Part shown: one piece after another, positions 45,148 to 54,835 of the stretch | Numbering within the stretch: position 1 is the first letter of the stretch | How the letters are laid out: each line of letters starts with the position of its first letter | Source of the DNA: Peptostreptococcus anaerobius VPI 4330 = DSM 2949 | GTDB taxonomy: Bacteria; Bacillota; Clostridia; Peptostreptococcales; Peptostreptococcaceae | Length of the DNA stretch: 64,000 nt | Assembly: GCF_000381525.1 (NCBI RefSeq) | Contig: NZ_KB906609.1 | Coordinates: forward strand, 23,340-87,339 | Reading direction: 5' to 3' | Position numbers and translations under genes: made by a program | Notes under the pieces: generated by a model | Databases searched by the model: none | The model's input: only the letters and a program-made list of their open reading frames with translations | Told to the model about the DNA's origin: nothing

Positions 45148-46034
45148 TGGATTTTAAGAAGGAACTAAAAGAAAGAAGTATATATATAGAAGACAAGATA
45201 GAGTCCTATTTACCTAAGGAGGAAGGATACCAAAAGACTATTTTTGAGGCTATGAACTATAGTTTAAGGGCTGGAGGTAAGAGGCTTAGACCAATACTGC
45301 TTATGGAGGCCTACAAGCTTTGTCAGGGGCAAGGAGAGGATTTTGTTCCATATAGTGTAGCTATGGAGATGATCCATACATATTCGTTGATACATGATGA
45401 TTTGCCAGCACTAGACAATGATGACCTAAGACGTGGCAAACCTACAAACCATATAGTATTTGGTGAAGCTATGGCTATATTGGCGGGGGATGCCTTACTC
45501 AATACAGCCTATGAGACTATGCTAAATGCAACCTTCAAACATCCAAGGCCAGAGCTTAGCCTTAGGGCAGCCTATGAGATTTCTAGAGGGGCTGGTATAT
45601 ATGGCATGATAGGTGGTCAGGTAGTAGATGTTGAAAGTGAAGACAAGAAAATAAACAAGGACAAACTTGATTACATACATATGAACAAGACTGCCGCTAT
45701 GATTGTAGGATCTGTGAGAGCAGGTGCCATACTAGCTGGTATAGACGAAGATAGACTTGAAAGCCTGACAAAGTATGCTGAGAATATAGGGTTAGCCTTT
45801 CAGATAGTAGATGATATACTAGATATAGAAGGTGATGAAAAACTCCTAGGTAAGAGGGTAGGTAGTGACCTAGACAATGACAAGTCCACATACCCAAGTT
45901 TGCTAGGTATAAGCGAGTCAAAAAAAATAGTTGAGAATTTGATAGAAGAGGCAAAAATATCTCTGGAGGTATTTGATAGTGATGCCGAGTTTATGAATGC
46001 CTTGGCAGACTTTATTAGGGATAGACAAAACTAG
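45147..46034 (+). CDS. ispA: Polyprenyl (farnesyl/geranylgeranyl) diphosphate synthase
   Basis: Isoprenoid chain elongase that makes the C15 (or C20) precursor of undecaprenyl carriers. The 295-residue protein has the first aspartate-rich motif LIHDDLPALDNDDLRRG at about residue 80 and the second QIVDDILDIEGD at about 215. GGKRLRP near residue 46 is the diphosphate-binding site. Residue size control beside the first motif is not decoded, so the chain length is uncertain. It starts within the xseB stop codon. Confidence 0.95.
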   Translation: MDFKKELKERSIYIEDKIESYLPKEEGYQKTIFEAMNYSLRAGGKRLRPILLMEAYKLCQGQGEDFVPYSVAMEMIHTYSLIHDDLPALDNDDLRRGKPTNHIVFGEAMAILAGDALLNTAYETMLNATFKHPRPELSLRAAYEISRGAGIYGMIGGQVVDVESEDKKINKDKLDYIHMNKTAAMIVGSVRAGAILAGIDEDRLESLTKYAENIGLAFQIVDDILDIEGDEKLLGKRVGSDLDNDKSTYPSLLGISESKKIVENLIEEAKISLEVFDSDAEFMNALADFIRDRQN

Positions 46035-46078
46035 CTTACACTAAATTAAGTTTTTTATTTAATAATGGGGGAAAGAGT

Positions 46079-46513
46079 ATGGATTATTTATTGGACTTTT
46101 TTTCGAATAAAATGCTTTGGACAAGTATTTTCGCTTGTTTTATGGCCCAGTTTTTAAAAGTGTTTTCTGGAGAAAAAAAATTTGATTTAACTAGGATTAT
46201 AACATCAGGAGGTATGCCGAGTTCACATAGTTCATTTGTGACTTGTCTGTCAACAATGCTAGGTGTAAAATACGGTTTTAACTCTGATATGTTTGCAATC
46301 GCTGCTGTTTTTTCATTTATAATAATGTATGATGCCTCAGGTGTTAGACAGGCTGTGGGCAAACAGGCGACAATTATTAACAAGCTGGTAGAGGACTGGC
46401 ACAATAAAAAGGCAATAGAACAGGAAAAATTAAAGGAATTGATAGGTCATACTCAAAAACAGGTGTTTTTTGGTGCTATGTTGGGTATTGCACTAGGCTT
46501 GATTTTTTCCTAA
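46079..46513 (+). CDS. Divergent PAP2-family membrane protein (YuiD-like)
   Basis: A 144-residue protein with about four membrane segments. The PAP2-related motif GGMPSSHSSFVTCLSTMLGV is at about residues 43-62 and YDASGVRQAVGKQATIINKL at about 84. These match the DUF212/YuiD family, a shortened relative of acid phosphatase/vanadium haloperoxidase proteins. Its role is unproved; its position between ispA and dxs suggests a link to prenyl-phosphate metabolism. Confidence 0.9.
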   Translation: MDYLLDFFSNKMLWTSIFACFMAQFLKVFSGEKKFDLTRIITSGGMPSSHSSFVTCLSTMLGVKYGFNSDMFAIAAVFSFIIMYDASGVRQAVGKQATIINKLVEDWHNKKAIEQEKLKELIGHTQKQVFFGAMLGIALGLIFS

Positions 46514-46539
46514 CGCCTTATTAGAAAATAGGTGATGGT

Positions 46540-48504
46540 ATGTATGAAATATTATCTGGTGTTAACTCACCTGAAGATATAAAAAAACTGAATAACAAAG
46601 AACTTGAAGAACTATCAAAGGAGATCAGGAAGTTTCTAGTAAAGAAAATATCTGTAACTGGTGGCCACTTGGCATCTAATCTTGGGGTTGTAGAGCTTAC
46701 TTTGGCCCTACACAAGGTGTTTGATAGTCCCAAAGACAAGATAGTGTGGGATGTGGGGCACCAGGCCTATGTCCACAAGATATTGACTGGACGTAAGGGA
46801 GGATTTGATTCCCTAAGACAGTATCTTGGTATGTCGGGATTTCCTAAGGAATCTGAAAGCGACCATGATGCATTTGATACTGGTCACAGCTCGACATCTG
46901 TATCAGCAGCCTTGGGTATGGCAGTTGCAAGAGATATCAAGGGCGAGGACAACCAAGTCATAGCTGTAATAGGTGATGGGGCAATAACTGGTGGAATGGC
47001 CTTTGAAGCCCTGAACAACCTAGGTTTTACAAAGAAAAATATGATAGTTGTCTTCAATGACAACGAGATGTCTATAGACAAGAATACAGGGGCATTTTCC
47101 GACTATATGTCCAAGATAATGAGGTCGAGCGATACCTTAAACCTAAAGGAGAACATAGACAAGATAATGAATATGACCCAAATGGGTGAGAAGATATCTA
47201 GAAGGGCCAATAAGCTTACAGAATCTATACTGACATCTATATCACCACAAGAATGTGGCCTTATAGATGCTATGGGTATCAAGTATTTTGGACCAATTAA
47301 TGGTCATAACTTAGGTGAATTAATAGAGACCTTCAAGTATATGAAGTGTATAGATGGACCTAAATTTATCCATGTCAAGACTGTAAAAGGCAAGGGTTAT
47401 AGGTATGCAGAGCAAAAACCTGAGAGTTACCATGGTGTGAGCAGTTTTGATTATAAGATTGGAGTACAATCTTCTGGTAAAAATTCAATATCAAAGGTTG
47501 TTGGTATGACTCTTACTGAGATGGCCAACTACAATGAAAATATAGTAGCCATAACAGCTGCTATGCCTACAGGCACAGGCCTTAATTTCTATGAGAAAGT
47601 CCACCCAAACAGGTATTTTGATGTTGGTATAGCTGAACAACACGCAGTCACCTTTGCTGCTGGACTTGCAAAATCAGGCATGAAGCCGTATTTTGCAGTT
47701 TATTCTACATTCTTGCAGAGGGCCTATGACCAGCTGATACATGACGTATGTATCACTAAAAAGCCAGTTACCTTCCTTATAGATAGGGCAGGGCTAGTGG
47801 GCAATGATGGGGAGACCCACCACGGTGAATTCGACCTATCCTACCTCAACTTGGTGCCCAATATTTGTGTAATGGCACCAGCTGATACAAAGGAGATGAT
47901 AGATATGATAAAGTTCTCTCAGAGGCTTGATATGCCAATAGCTATCAGGTATCCAAGAGGGAATGAATACTATATAGACTATAGGAAGTATCCTAATTTG
48001 AATATAAATAGTGACACTCAATCATCGGACATATCTCAACCACTGGACATATACAGTCTAGGTAAGCCAAGAATAATATATGACGGATATAGGGATAATG
48101 AAAAGATTGACGGCCATAAAAATAAAAGACTATTAGTTATGACTATAGGTAATATGTTAGAGCCAGCCCTAGATGTCATCAACGACTTGGTTGGAGATTC
48201 CTATTATGGTGATTTTGAGTATAGGATACTAGATGCTAGATATCTAAAGCCTTTAAATGAAGAGGTTTATTTGGAATATATAAGAGATGCTGACCATATT
48301 GTTACTATAGAAGACAATGTAGTGACTGGAGGCTTTGGTTCAAGGATAGGTTCATTACTTACAGACAATGACATTAGGACAGGCCTTGATAGGATAGGTA
48401 TTCCTGAACAGTTTGTAGCCCATGGTAGTGTTGATGAATTAAGAAAAGAGATTGGACTTAGCACAGGGGCTATAAGTGCTAGGATAAAAGATATATTAAA
48501 ATAG
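46540..48504 (+). CDS. dxs: 1-deoxy-D-xylulose-5-phosphate synthase
   Basis: Thiamine-diphosphate enzyme that starts the MEP isoprenoid pathway from pyruvate and glyceraldehyde 3-phosphate. The 654-residue protein has [15 protein letters not shown], the TPP site [16 protein letters not shown] (about residue 147), [16 protein letters not shown], the catalytic glutamate in [15 protein letters not shown] and [18 protein letters not shown]. Near residues 485-540 it has about 30 more residues than the usual protein ([19 protein letters not shown] and following), a local insertion. It lies downstream of ispA in the same pathway. Confidence 0.97.
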   Translation: MYEILSGVNSPEDIKKLNNKELEELSKEIRKFLVKKISVTGGHLASNLGVVELTLALHKVFDSPKDKIVWDVGHQAYVHKILTGRKGGFDSLRQYLGMSGFPKESESDHDAFDTGHSSTSVSAALGMAVARDIKGEDNQVIAVIGDGAITGGMAFEALNNLGFTKKNMIVVFNDNEMSIDKNTGAFSDYMSKIMRSSDTLNLKENIDKIMNMTQMGEKISRRANKLTESILTSISPQECGLIDAMGIKYFGPINGHNLGELIETFKYMKCIDGPKFIHVKTVKGKGYRYAEQKPESYHGVSSFDYKIGVQSSGKNSISKVVGMTLTEMANYNENIVAITAAMPTGTGLNFYEKVHPNRYFDVGIAEQHAVTFAAGLAKSGMKPYFAVYSTFLQRAYDQLIHDVCITKKPVTFLIDRAGLVGNDGETHHGEFDLSYLNLVPNICVMAPADTKEMIDMIKFSQRLDMPIAIRYPRGNEYYIDYRKYPNLNINSDTQSSDISQPLDIYSLGKPRIIYDGYRDNEKIDGHKNKRLLVMTIGNMLEPALDVINDLVGDSYYGDFEYRILDARYLKPLNEEVYLEYIRDADHIVTIEDNVVTGGFGSRIGSLLTDNDIRTGLDRIGIPEQFVAHGSVDELRKEIGLSTGAISARIKDILK

Positions 48505-48513
48505 GGGAAGATT

Positions 48514-49392
48514 ATGAAGAAGAGAATTGATGTTCTACTAGTAGATTTCGGATATTTTGCTAGCAGGGAACAGGCTAGAAGAACTATAATGGCGGGAAAT
48601 GTGTTTGTAAATAACCAAAGGGTTGATAAGCCTGGTACTGCAGTCAAGATTGACTCAGAGATACTTGTAAAGGGGAAGCAGATTCCTTATGTGAGTAGGG
48701 GTGGTCTTAAACTGGAGAAGGCTGTCAACAACTTCGATTTAGTATTAAAAGACAAGGTCTGTATGGACATAGGAGCCTCCACAGGTGGATTTACAGACTG
48801 TATGCTACAGAATGGAGCTGTAAAAGTATACTCTATAGATGTGGGCTATGGTCAGTTGGCTTGGAAGCTAAGAGAGGACGAGAGGGTTGTCTGCATGGAA
48901 AGACAGAACATACGTCACCTAGATGAGAGTTTATTAGATCCTAGACCGGACTTTGCATCAATAGACGTGTCATTTATATCTCTTAAAAATGTCCTACCAA
49001 AGGCTTGGGCCTCACTTAAGATGGGGGGCAGGATTGTAGCCCTAATCAAGCCGCAGTTTGAAGCTGGTAGGGAAAAAGTAGGTAAAAAGGGAGTCGTAAG
49101 AGAGCCTTCAACCCATATAGAGGTAATAGACAGGGTATCTAAAATAGCAGTTAAGGAAGGTTTTAAAATACTTGACCTTGACTATTCTCCTATCAAGGGG
49201 CCAGAAGGTAATATAGAATACCTAATATACCTTGAAAAGGTTGAAGACAAGTTAGAACTTGAAGATGGTGTCTTGGTTGATGATATAGTAATAGAGGACA
49301 AGTATCTTCCAAGTGAGAACAATAACTATGAGGACTACTATAGTAGGATTGAGAAGCTGGTAGAGGAGTCTCATTCACTTGACAATAAATAG
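48514..49392 (+). CDS. tlyA: TlyA-family rRNA methyltransferase
   Basis: A 292-residue S4-domain protein joined to an FtsJ-like methyltransferase. In some bacteria TlyA adds 2'-O-methyl groups to 16S and 23S rRNA and acts in capreomycin sensitivity. The S4 domain includes SREQARRTIMAGNVFVNNQ, with VSRGGLKLEKAV next. CMDIGASTGGFTDCMLQNGA is the SAM site at about residues 86-105, followed by DVSFISLKNVLP. The C-terminal 45 residues are acidic and unusual for the family. Nine bases separate it from dxs. In related genomes nadK and argR often sit between tlyA and recN; neither does here. Confidence 0.93.
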   Translation: MKKRIDVLLVDFGYFASREQARRTIMAGNVFVNNQRVDKPGTAVKIDSEILVKGKQIPYVSRGGLKLEKAVNNFDLVLKDKVCMDIGASTGGFTDCMLQNGAVKVYSIDVGYGQLAWKLREDERVVCMERQNIRHLDESLLDPRPDFASIDVSFISLKNVLPKAWASLKMGGRIVALIKPQFEAGREKVGKKGVVREPSTHIEVIDRVSKIAVKEGFKILDLDYSPIKGPEGNIEYLIYLEKVEDKLELEDGVLVDDIVIEDKYLPSENNNYEDYYSRIEKLVEESHSLDNK

Positions 49393-49424
49393 GAAAATAG
49401 CCAGAGACATCGGCGGAGGTAGCT

Positions 49425-51134
49425 ATGATTTACGAACTATATATCAAGAACTGTGCCCTGATAGAAGAGATGAGGGTGGAGTTTGGTAAACAACTTAATA
49501 TTCTTACAGGTGAGACCGGTTCGGGTAAATCTATTATTTTGGGAGCCCTTAACCTTTGTCTCGGCGGTAAATATGATAGGACCTTCCTTAGAAAGGGGCA
49601 TAAGGATGGTTTGGTCGAGGCCCTTATATACACCCAAAATGAAAGATTTATAGGGTCTTTAAGGGAATTTGGTGTCGAAATCGACATAGAAGAACCTATC
49701 ATAGTGTCCAGAAGACTATTTGATGATGGTAAGACCACGACAAGGGTCAATGGCAAGAACATAAGGGTTTCTGACCTTAAAAAGTCTATGGGCTACCTTG
49801 TGGATATGCATGGTCAGCACCAAAACCAGGCCCTATATGACAGAGACAACCATCTTGAGTTTTTGGACCTATACGCCAAGGATTCTATTCAAAGAGAATT
49901 AAGCAACTACAAGAATGTATTTGAAGAGTACAGGGATATTAAAAGAGAAATCCTTAGGTTAAATGATAACAAGTCTGACAGGGAAGTCCAGAGGGAAAAA
50001 GACTTGCTTGAATTTCAAATAAAGGAAATATCATCTGCCAAGCTAGATGAAAAGGAATACGAAGACCTAAAGTCTAGAAGAGATGTGTTTTTGAACAGTG
50101 AGAAAATATATAATGCCCTTGCCCAGTCCTATGAGTTGATGCACGAATCGGAGTACAGTGCTGATACTATAGCAGGCAAGGTTGAAGTACTCATGTCTCC
50201 ACTTGGAAAATATGATTCAAGGCTTGAAGAGATGAGGTGTCAGAGCGAGAAGATAGCAATAGAGATTCAGGATCTGGCTCAAGATATGAGGTCATATATG
50301 TCCAGTATAGATTTTGACCCAAATGTTTTAAATGAGATTGAAAATAGGATAGATACTATAAACAACTTAAGACGAAAATATGGAGATACCATAGGAGAAA
50401 TCCTAGAATACTATGATAGGATTGTAAAAAGACTAGACGATATAGAGAATAGGGAAGAAAAAAACAAGATTCTTCAGGACAAGCTATCCAAAAAACTTGT
50501 AGAGCTTGAAGGGGTAGCTAAGATACTTTCAGACAAGAGAATGAAGGTAGCAGAGAAACTTGAAGAAAGCCTTTTGTCTGAACTTGTATCACTAAATATG
50601 AAAAATACAAGATTTAAGGTTATTTTTAAGAAAATAGACTATAATGATAATGGATATGACGATATAGAATTTTATGTATCATTCAACTTGGGTGAAGACC
50701 TTAATCCTTTGAACAAGGTCGCATCAGGTGGTGAGATGTCAAGATTTATGCTTGCATTTAAAAATATTATTTCTGATGTCGATAAAATAGAGTCGATGAT
50801 ATTCGATGAGATAGATACAGGCATAAGTGGAAGGGCAGCTCAAGTTGTTGGAGAAAAGCTTGCCAAGATATCTGAAAACAAGCAGGTTGTGTGTATTACC
50901 CACCTACCTCAGATAGCCGCTTTTGCTGATGATCACTATTATATAGAAAAGCATATTGAAAATAAAAGAACGTTCACAGGCCTTTGCCATCTAGAAGAAG
51001 ATGGACAGATTGATGAAATTGCTAGGTTGATATCAGGCAAGATAATATCAGACAAGACCCTAGAACACGCAAGGGAGATGCTCTATGGAGCAAGAGAAAG
51101 CAAAATGAATTTTAGGAGGAGAAAATGCGAGTAG
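49425..51134 (+). CDS. recN: DNA repair protein RecN
   Basis: SMC-like ATPase of double-strand break repair. The 569-residue protein has Walker A LTGETGSGKSIILGALN near the N-terminus, MHGQHQNQALYD at about residue 128, a long coiled coil (about residues 160-390), the ABC signature VASGGEMSRFMLAFKNI at about 425 and Walker B SMIFDEIDTGISGRAAQVVG. GGCGGAGG lies upstream of the ATG. It overlaps the next gene by ten bases. Confidence 0.97.
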   Translation: MIYELYIKNCALIEEMRVEFGKQLNILTGETGSGKSIILGALNLCLGGKYDRTFLRKGHKDGLVEALIYTQNERFIGSLREFGVEIDIEEPIIVSRRLFDDGKTTTRVNGKNIRVSDLKKSMGYLVDMHGQHQNQALYDRDNHLEFLDLYAKDSIQRELSNYKNVFEEYRDIKREILRLNDNKSDREVQREKDLLEFQIKEISSAKLDEKEYEDLKSRRDVFLNSEKIYNALAQSYELMHESEYSADTIAGKVEVLMSPLGKYDSRLEEMRCQSEKIAIEIQDLAQDMRSYMSSIDFDPNVLNEIENRIDTINNLRRKYGDTIGEILEYYDRIVKRLDDIENREEKNKILQDKLSKKLVELEGVAKILSDKRMKVAEKLEESLLSELVSLNMKNTRFKVIFKKIDYNDNGYDDIEFYVSFNLGEDLNPLNKVASGGEMSRFMLAFKNIISDVDKIESMIFDEIDTGISGRAAQVVGEKLAKISENKQVVCITHLPQIAAFADDHYYIEKHIENKRTFTGLCHLEEDGQIDEIARLISGKIISDKTLEHAREMLYGARESKMNFRRRKCE

Positions 51135-52246
51135 AAGCCAAGTTAAAAAAAGATAGAAAAACTAAAAAGCTCGCAAAAAGAATAGAGCCAGGTCAAATAG
51201 CGGTAATCAATCATATAGATATTGACGAGGTGGCAGCCAATTCTTTAGTTGAAGCAAAAATCAAGCTGGTAGTAAACGCTGACAAGTCTATAAGTGGTAG
51301 GTATCCTAATGCAGGGCCTAGAATACTTGTAGATAATAACATACTTATCGTTGACAACATAGGTATAGATGCCTTTGATGACCTACAAGAGGATGATTTT
51401 ATTGTGGTCGAAGATGGAGAAATCTATAGAAGGGATAAGTTGATAGGTCGTGGAGAAGTCATGGACAAGGAAGTTGTCGATGAAAAGATTAGACTAGCCT
51501 ACGAAAATATAGGTCAGGAGTTGGACAGATTTATAGACAATACAATAGAGTATGCCAAGAGGGAAAAGGGCATGATACTTGGAGATGTAGAGATACCTAA
51601 GATGTCCACTAAGTTTGCTGATAGGCATGTTCTAGTAGTTGTAAGGGGTCATAACTACAAGGATGACCTACACGCAATGATCAACTATATAGAAGAAGTC
51701 AAGCCAGTTCTAGTAGGTGTAGATGGTGGAGCAGATGCCCTTATGGAGTTTGGTTACAAGCCAGACCTAATAGTAGGAGATATGGACAGTGTAAGCGATG
51801 AGGCCCTTATGGCAGCGGACGAGATACTTGTCCACGCCTATGTAGATGGTAGGGCTCCAGGTCTAAAGAGGGTTGAGGACCTAGGATTAAAGGCTGTTGT
51901 CATGCCTTCTCCGGGAACTAGTGAAGACATAGCTATGTTGGTTGCCTATGAATACAAGGCCCAGCTGATTGTAGCCCTTGGAACCCATTCAAATATGATA
52001 GACTTCCTAGAAAAGGGTAGAAAGGGTATGGCATCAACATTTCTTGTAAGACTGAAGATAGGTGATAGGCTGATAGATGCCAAGGGTGTGAGTATGCTAT
52101 ACAAGTCAAGGTTAAAGATTAAATATATAGTTGCTCTAATACTGACAGGTTTGTTCCCAGTGTTGATAGTTGCATCTCTATCTCCAAAGGTACAGACATT
52201 TATGCAATTATTACAAATAAAGATGAAATTATTACTACAGATGTAG
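51125..52246 (+). CDS. SteA-like protein (putative cytokinetic ring protein)
   Basis: A 373-residue protein of the SteA family, studied in Corynebacterium as a division-site protein. A basic N-terminus is followed by the IAVINHIDIDEVAANSLVE region. The later part (about residues 190-330) has a thiamin-pyrophosphokinase-like fold (VLVGVDGGADALMEFGYKP, then LIVGDMDSVSD), then a membrane segment near 335-355 (IKYIVALILTGLFPVLIVASL). No pyrophosphokinase activity should be assumed. It is translated with recN through a ten-base overlap and is followed 12 bases later by a SteB-like gene. The family match is from memory. Confidence 0.85.
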   Translation: MRVEAKLKKDRKTKKLAKRIEPGQIAVINHIDIDEVAANSLVEAKIKLVVNADKSISGRYPNAGPRILVDNNILIVDNIGIDAFDDLQEDDFIVVEDGEIYRRDKLIGRGEVMDKEVVDEKIRLAYENIGQELDRFIDNTIEYAKREKGMILGDVEIPKMSTKFADRHVLVVVRGHNYKDDLHAMINYIEEVKPVLVGVDGGADALMEFGYKPDLIVGDMDSVSDEALMAADEILVHAYVDGRAPGLKRVEDLGLKAVVMPSPGTSEDIAMLVAYEYKAQLIVALGTHSNMIDFLEKGRKGMASTFLVRLKIGDRLIDAKGVSMLYKSRLKIKYIVALILTGLFPVLIVASLSPKVQTFMQLLQIKMKLLLQM

Positions 52247-52258
52247 GGGGGAAAGAGT

Positions 52259-53125
52259 ATGCATATTAATTTTAAGTATTTTATCGTGTCAATAGGGTCT
52301 ATATTTTTAGCCCTAGGTATCGGTATATTGATAGGATCTAATCTAGGAACAAACGAGGCAGTTGAAGAAAAGAATGCTTCGATAATAGAAGAGATAGATA
52401 CCAAGTTTAACCAGTTAAAGGAAAAAAATGATCAGCTAAAGGCAGAAAATGAAACCTTTAAAAAGTCTATATCAAATGCTAAGGCCTTAATAACAAATAA
52501 AGAAATAAACCTAAGCCAGTATGAGCTTAAGGACAAGCAAATCGGTATTATATCTTTCAATGAAAGGGAAGACACTAGCAATATAGAAACTGCAGCCAAA
52601 AATTCTGGAGCAAATATTGCCTTTAACGTTCAGATTAATGAGTCTATTTTAGAAAAGGATGCCCTAAGCAAGGTCAATGAGAAACTATCACTTAACCTAA
52701 AGAATAGGGCTGATATAATGAAGTTAATAGCAAATTCAATAAAGACTTCAGGAACATCTCAAGAACTTGAAAAGTTACAGGAACTAGGGTATGTTAAGCT
52801 TGTAAGCTATAATGGTAACTATGACTCTGTTACAAACTTTGTCGTATATACAAACTCAAATACAAAGTTGAGTGACAAGTTTGCTATGCTAGAAAAACCA
52901 GTCCTAGAAAAATTCAGTCTTAACAAGCCAACTATAGCTATAACAACTAGCACATCAGATTCAAAATTATTGGAAAAGTATTCTGAGATGGATATGCCTA
53001 GTATAAACAATATAGATGACGCTAGTGGTAGGTTATCTATGATTATGCTGATGAAATATGGAGTAACATCAGGTAGCTACGGAAATCCAGCAGAAGGTAC
53101 TGTATTGCTACCGAGTGAAAAATAG
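52259..53125 (+). CDS. SteB/MctB-like copper transporter-family protein
   Basis: A 288-residue protein with one N-terminal membrane segment (about residues 8-28: VSIGSIFLALGIGILIGSNLG), a coiled coil at about residues 38-78 and a long extracellular part. This is the layout of the family named for MctB of mycobacteria; in Corynebacterium the SteB member works with SteA in separation of daughter cells. Copper transport is not supported by motifs here. GGGGGG lies upstream. The recN-steA-steB order matches the actinobacterial one. Confidence 0.82.
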   Translation: MHINFKYFIVSIGSIFLALGIGILIGSNLGTNEAVEEKNASIIEEIDTKFNQLKEKNDQLKAENETFKKSISNAKALITNKEINLSQYELKDKQIGIISFNEREDTSNIETAAKNSGANIAFNVQINESILEKDALSKVNEKLSLNLKNRADIMKLIANSIKTSGTSQELEKLQELGYVKLVSYNGNYDSVTNFVVYTNSNTKLSDKFAMLEKPVLEKFSLNKPTIAITTSTSDSKLLEKYSEMDMPSINNIDDASGRLSMIMLMKYGVTSGSYGNPAEGTVLLPSEK

Positions 53126-53170
53126 GACTAAGAAGTAGTACTATAAATCAGACTTATGAGATAGGTCGAT

Positions 53171-53285
53171 AAAATATGACTATAAAACATGTCATATATA
53201 AAATATGACTATAAAACATGTCATATATAAAATATGACTATAAAACATGTCATATATAAAATATGACTATAAAACATGTCATATA
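53171..53285 (+). repeat. Four tandem 29-bp repeats before the GT2 gene
   Basis: Units begin at 53171, 53200, 53229 and 53258; the first three are identical and the last differs at its final base. Each holds the inverted repeat ATATGAC and GTCATAT with a ten-base centre. The array ends in TATAAT (53282-53287), just before AGGAGG of the GT2 gene, so it sits where a promoter should be. Confidence 0.95.
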
Positions 53286-53302
53286 ATGCAAGGAGGTAAA
53301 CT

Positions 53303-53992
53303 ATGTTTACGAGTGTTATAATACCAGCCTATAACGAGTCAGAAAGAATAATAAAGACTCTTGATGGTATAGCGAATATAGAAGAGATAAATGAGATAGT
53401 TGTAGTTGATGACGGATCGAGTGACGATACTGCTGAATTACTTAGAAACTACAAGCTAGACAAGCTTATTTTCAAAGAGCAGCCAACAAACCAGGGTAAG
53501 GGAAAGGCTCTTGAAAGAGGACTTGAAACTATAAGCCCAAATGCAGAGGTAGTAGTCTTCTTAGACGGTGATGTAATGGAGACATCATCAGAGGTAGTCA
53601 AGATCATCAGACCAGTGGTAGATGGTGAATGTGATGTCGCTATTGCAAGATTTAGACCTGCCAAGAAAAAGGGGGGTATGGGCTTTGTAAAAAGACTTGC
53701 CAAGGAATCTGTATTTAAGATGACTGGAGTTGAACTCAACTCAACGATATCTGGCCAAAGAGCCTTTAAGAGAGAAGTAATAGAGAGATTTGATGGAATA
53801 CCTGATGGATACGGTGTAGAAGTAGGTATGACTATAGATATACTAAAATGGGGATATACAGTTAAAGAGGTAATAGTAGATATGACCCACAATGAAACTG
53901 GAAGGGACCTAAGTGGATTTATCCATAGGGGTAAACAGTATCTCCATATTAAGAGAATAATTAACCAAAAGAAAAAAGAGTGGGGGAGATAA
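53303..53992 (+). CDS. Family 2 glycosyltransferase
   Basis: A 229-residue GT-A enzyme with no membrane segment. The nucleotide-sugar site is VIIPAYNESERI, then IVVVDDGSSDDTAELL; the metal motif is FLDGDVMETSS; the acceptor motif is ELNSTISGQRAFKREV. It resembles the short dolichyl-phosphate-mannose-synthase-like group, but the acceptor is unknown. It follows the four 29-bp repeats and an AGGAGG site. The next gene, a MraY-like membrane protein, overlaps its end region by a few bases of leader, suggesting joint action on a lipid carrier. Confidence 0.9.
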   Translation: MFTSVIIPAYNESERIIKTLDGIANIEEINEIVVVDDGSSDDTAELLRNYKLDKLIFKEQPTNQGKGKALERGLETISPNAEVVVFLDGDVMETSSEVVKIIRPVVDGECDVAIARFRPAKKKGGMGFVKRLAKESVFKMTGVELNSTISGQRAFKREVIERFDGIPDGYGVEVGMTIDILKWGYTVKEVIVDMTHNETGRDLSGFIHRGKQYLHIKRIINQKKKEWGR

Positions 53993-53994
53993 TC

Positions 53995-54822
53995 GTGTAC
54001 GATTACTTGATGTTGTTAGTTTTATTGTTGGTTGGAGTTGGTGTAAGTGTCATCTCGATACCAATGGTAAAATATATGTTAGAGTCATGTGGACTTATAA
54101 GGAAAAATTATAGGGGAGAGATGATTCCGGTTGGAATGGGAATAGCATTTATCCCAGCCCTAATGGTAAACTCCGCAATATTAACTTACTTTAATATAGA
54201 ACACGATAGACTCTTATTGATATTTGTATTGTTGTTTGCTGTTATGGCTATGGCATTTGCAGGTATAATGGATGATGCTATAGGAAACAGGGATGTCACT
54301 GGACTAAAGGGACACTTTTTATCCATGTTTAAGGGTAGGTTGACTACTGGTGGATTTAAGGCAGTACTTGGAGGTTTTATAGGTATAGTTGTATCTGCAG
54401 CTGTTGCAGATAATATACTAGGAGTTGTAGTCGGAACCTTGGTTGTTGCCTTAGCTACTAACTTTATGAACCTATTGGACCTAAGACCAGGAAGAGCTAT
54501 TAAGGTATACCTAATTATAAGTATACTAGTACTGATATTTGCTGGCGACTTTAATAGGCAGTTGTATATGCTCCTATTACCAGGTGTTGTATCTTATTTT
54601 ATATTTGACCTAAAGGCCCTATCAATGATGGGGGATGCCGGCTCAAATGTACTAGGTGTATTTATAGGAGTTATGATAGTGATATCATTTAGCATACAGG
54701 TTCAGCTTGTATGTCTGGTAGGACTTATTGCCATACACGTTCTTACTGAAAAATATTCACTGACTAAATTAATAGAACAAAATTCAGTACTCAACTTTAT
54801 AGACAAGTTGGGTAGGAATTAG
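53995..54822 (+). CDS. MraY-like (GT4) membrane protein
   Basis: A 275-residue protein with about nine membrane segments and MraY/WecA-type motifs: FAGIMDDAIGNRDV (the aspartate pair), NFMNLLDLRPGRAIK in place of NxxNxxDGxDGL, and MGDAGSNVLGVFIG. The second motif lacks DGLDGL, so catalysis may be altered. GTG at 53995 has GGGGGAG six bases upstream; GTG at 53980 is inside that site. It lies next to a GT2 enzyme and a DUF3866 protein, a set that I connect with the recN-steA neighbourhood in other Gram-positives. Confidence 0.85.
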   Translation: MYDYLMLLVLLLVGVGVSVISIPMVKYMLESCGLIRKNYRGEMIPVGMGIAFIPALMVNSAILTYFNIEHDRLLLIFVLLFAVMAMAFAGIMDDAIGNRDVTGLKGHFLSMFKGRLTTGGFKAVLGGFIGIVVSAAVADNILGVVVGTLVVALATNFMNLLDLRPGRAIKVYLIISILVLIFAGDFNRQLYMLLLPGVVSYFIFDLKALSMMGDAGSNVLGVFIGVMIVISFSIQVQLVCLVGLIAIHVLTEKYSLTKLIEQNSVLNFIDKLGRN

Positions 54823-54835
54823 GAAGGATAATAAT

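Noticed and set aside
53171..53285. The 29-bp repeats as a CRISPR array
   Set aside because: Units are directly adjacent with no spacers and there are no cas genes.
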